Source: Propionibacteriaceae bacterium
GTDB taxonomy: Bacteria; Actinomycetota; Actinomycetes; Propionibacteriales; Propionibacteriaceae
Assembly: GCA_031262845.1 (NCBI GenBank)
Contig: JAISGZ010000032.1
Coordinates: 1-7,581 of the forward strand
Reading direction: 5' to 3'
DNA: 7,581 nt
Below, piece after piece: positions 6,084-7,581 of this stretch (the first letter of the stretch is position 1; every line of letters begins with the position of its first letter). Position numbers and translations under genes: made by a program. The notes beneath the pieces were generated by a model. It was not told where the DNA came from. It made no database searches and was given only the letters and a program-made list of their open reading frames with translations.

Positions 6084-7581
6084 AGCAGGCTCCATTTTCT
6101 TGTTTGGTTGGCCTCGTCAATAAGTTCAACGCGTCGGCTCGGATCTTGTTCCAATTTGGCCCAGGTTCTCAGACTTTGTTCCAGTTTGCGCCGGATAGCG
6201 GTCCGCTGAATGGGCACGCCGCCGAGGTCGCCGGTGGCTTTGCTGCGGCCAGCCGGGGCCAGGCTCAGCGCCCGCTGGTAAAGCTGGACATCGATTTTGG
6301 CCTGAGTCAAGGGGTCGAGGTGGGCCGCTCGAGCCGCCTCGATGGCTTGGCGCAAGGCCGCTATGTCCTGGCCATGGCCGATCAGCCAGCCGGCCGCCAA
6401 ACGCCGGGCTTCGGGATAACCGGCCGCGGTCGGCGGCACCAACTGCAAGGCCTTCAGCACGCCAGGTAAATCCGACAGCCGGCCGGACTGTGTCCGGCGA
6501 CGAGCCCGGATGCGGGCCAAACCGAAACCGGCGGCCGTCAGATAGCTGGCGTCGGTGGCCGCGCAAATCTCGTAGAGTTGTTCGGCCACATCCGGTTGGC
6601 CAGCCATTTCACAGGCTACGCCGAAGGCGAACTTGGGCGCCAACTCACCGGGAATTTGACTGTAGACGGCGTTGAAATACGACTGGGCCTCGGTCCAACG
6701 GGCTTGACGCAGATACGACAAACCCGACATCCAGGCAGCCCGCCAATCCCAGGGATCGGCCGCCAATAACTGATCGACTTCGTGCTGGACGAGTGAATAG
6801 TTGTCGAGCCGCAAGGCCGCCCAGCAACGGGCCAAGCGAACTTCGGCGGTCTCGGACGGCGGCTTCTGCAAGGCCGCCAATTGACTGGCCGGTGGCAGTT
6901 GCATGATCGGTAAGAGCCAGTCGGCGGCGGCATCGGTCTGGTCCGGGCGCAAGCGTGGCAACTGGGTCCAGTTGAAAGCATCCGAGGCGATGGTCGGGTT
7001 CTCGAACAACTCCGACGCCGTGGTCGTGGTGGCCGGTCCACCGCGTTCCAGACCGACCAGTTCACGCAACACCCCGACCAACTGGACGCGCAGTTCATCG
7101 ATCGAACTGAAACGGTCGTCCGGGCTCGGCGCACAACACTTCGTGATGATCCGCAACAGTGACTCGGACTGACCCAAAGCTCCCAATCGATCGGCCGGTG
7201 GCAAGCTGTATTGGTAGGTCGATTGATAGCCCTTGACCTCGGCACAGCAGACCAGCAAGGTCCGGCCGATGGTGTAGATATCGGACTCGATCGACGGGCC
7301 CAAGGTCGCGATCTCGGGGGCTTGGAAACCGACCGTGCCGAAGATCGGCGAGTGGTCGTCGTCCATGTGGCGGACGCCGCCCAAGTCGATCAGTTTGACC
7401 GTGTCGTCGATGTGCATGATGTTGTCGGGTTTGAAATCGCAGTACAACAGGCCACGTTGGTGGAGGTAGTTGAAGGCCGGCAAGATACCGAGGATAAAAG
7501 CCACGGCCTGGTCGAGCGGCAACGGGTTGTGGGCGCCCCCGGTGTCGGCCCGGCGGTCCTTGAGAATCTGTTTCAGAGACC
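6080..7581 (-). CDS. pknG: PknG-type Ser/Thr protein kinase with C-terminal TPR domain, partial (5' end beyond right edge)
   Basis: Soluble protein kinase that transfers phosphate from ATP to Ser/Thr; PknG relatives control glutamate/2-oxoglutarate metabolism through FHA-domain targets. The frame is open to the window edge, with 499 codons visible. Numbering from the first full codon (7579-7577), it begins with SLKQILKDRR, matching the segment just after the kinase hinge in PknG. The catalytic loop YCDFKPDN has Asp48 (7436-7438), Lys50 and Asn53. The metal-binding motif is DLG (Asp65, 7385-7387), followed by GTVGFQAPE at 81-89. As in M. tuberculosis PknG, HRD is replaced by a Tyr-x-Asp form and DFG by DLG. 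From about residue 245 to the end is helical TPR-like sequence, including WDWRAAWMSGLSYL and PGELAPKFAFGVACEMAG, which closely resemble PknG. About 240 N-terminal residues (metal-binding domain, ATP-binding N-lobe) lie outside. It is the first visible gene of the cluster, and its TGA overlaps the phosphatase start by four bases. Confidence 0.93.
   Translation of the reverse strand, partial: SLKQILKDRRADTGGAHNPLPLDQAVAFILGILPAFNYLHQRGLLYCDFKPDNIMHIDDTVKLIDLGGVRHMDDDHSPIFGTVGFQAPEIATLGPSIESDIYTIGRTLLVCCAEVKGYQSTYQYSLPPADRLGALGQSESLLRIITKCCAPSPDDRFSSIDELRVQLVGVLRELVGLERGGPATTTTASELFENPTIASDAFNWTQLPRLRPDQTDAAADWLLPIMQLPPASQLAALQKPPSETAEVRLARCWAALRLDNYSLVQHEVDQLLAADPWDWRAAWMSGLSYLRQARWTEAQSYFNAVYSQIPGELAPKFAFGVACEMAGQPDVAEQLYEICAATDASYLTAAGFGLARIRARRRTQSGRLSDLPGVLKALQLVPPTAAGYPEARRLAAGWLIGHGQDIAALRQAIEAARAAHLDPLTQAKIDVQLYQRALSLAPAGRSKATGDLGGVPIQRTAIRRKLEQSLRTWAKLEQDPSRRVELIDEANQTRKWSLL
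6090..6093 (-). promoter_or_regulatory. Ribosome-binding site of the PP2C gene
   Basis: The transcript has GGAG here, six bases before the ATG at 6083. The other in-frame ATG at 6095 has only a weak A-rich stretch upstream and itself runs into the GGAG, so this site decides in favour of 6083. Confidence 0.6.

Noticed and set aside
7520..7522. TTG start for the kinase
   Set aside because: Similarity to PknG continues without a break through the 19 codons to the right edge, so this Leu is internal and the gene is simply cut by the window.
1..7581. Mobile element, CRISPR array, tRNA or riboswitch
   Set aside because: I found no transposase or integrase sequence, no regularly spaced repeats, no cloverleaf-like segment and no riboswitch core; the gaps are too short to hide a large element.

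Overview
The window looks like a chromosomal segment of a GC-rich actinobacterium (Actinomycetota). Three things point there: a complete DUF3107/TB9.4-type small protein, a family known mainly from actinobacteria; a PknG-type kinase, also typically actinobacterial; and strongly GC-biased codon use. I cannot place it to family from sequence alone. Every gene I can support is on the minus strand, so transcription runs from right to left. I see no tRNA, rRNA, CRISPR array, insertion sequence or phage gene.

Right and central part (about 2394-7581): a four-gene signalling cluster. It starts with a PknG-type Ser/Thr kinase cut by the right edge (kinase C-terminal part plus TPR domain). A soluble PP2C phosphatase with an N-terminal zinc ribbon follows, overlapping the kinase by ATGA. 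Next are a von Willebrand factor A (VWA) protein with an intact metal-binding MIDAS motif, and a protein with two zinc ribbons, a long acidic linker and a C-terminal FHA domain. Read together this is a compact phospho-signalling set: writer (kinase), eraser (phosphatase), possible scaffold or substrate (VWA) and phosphothreonine reader (FHA). The VWA protein carries four Thr-x-Arg-Leu/Ile motifs near its C-terminus, and the phosphatase has a similar Thr-x-x-Ile near its N-terminus. These are candidate phosphosites for the FHA domain. No transmembrane segment is visible in any of the four products, so the system is probably cytosolic, unlike PknB/PstP-type membrane signalling.

Left part (about 156-2393): after a hairpin that spans the FHA stop codon and a 155-base gap come a 75-residue DUF3107 protein and, 7 bases later, a DEAD-box RNA helicase with a long arginine-rich tail. 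This is probably a separate transcription unit. A weak terminator-like hairpin with a T-run follows the helicase near the left edge.

All five complete genes lie in frames that stay open upstream of the likely start. Starts were therefore chosen from ribosome-binding sites, overlaps with neighbours and where family similarity begins. The kinase-phosphatase-VWA-FHA set is the most interesting part. Its components are recognisable families, but how they work together is inference.
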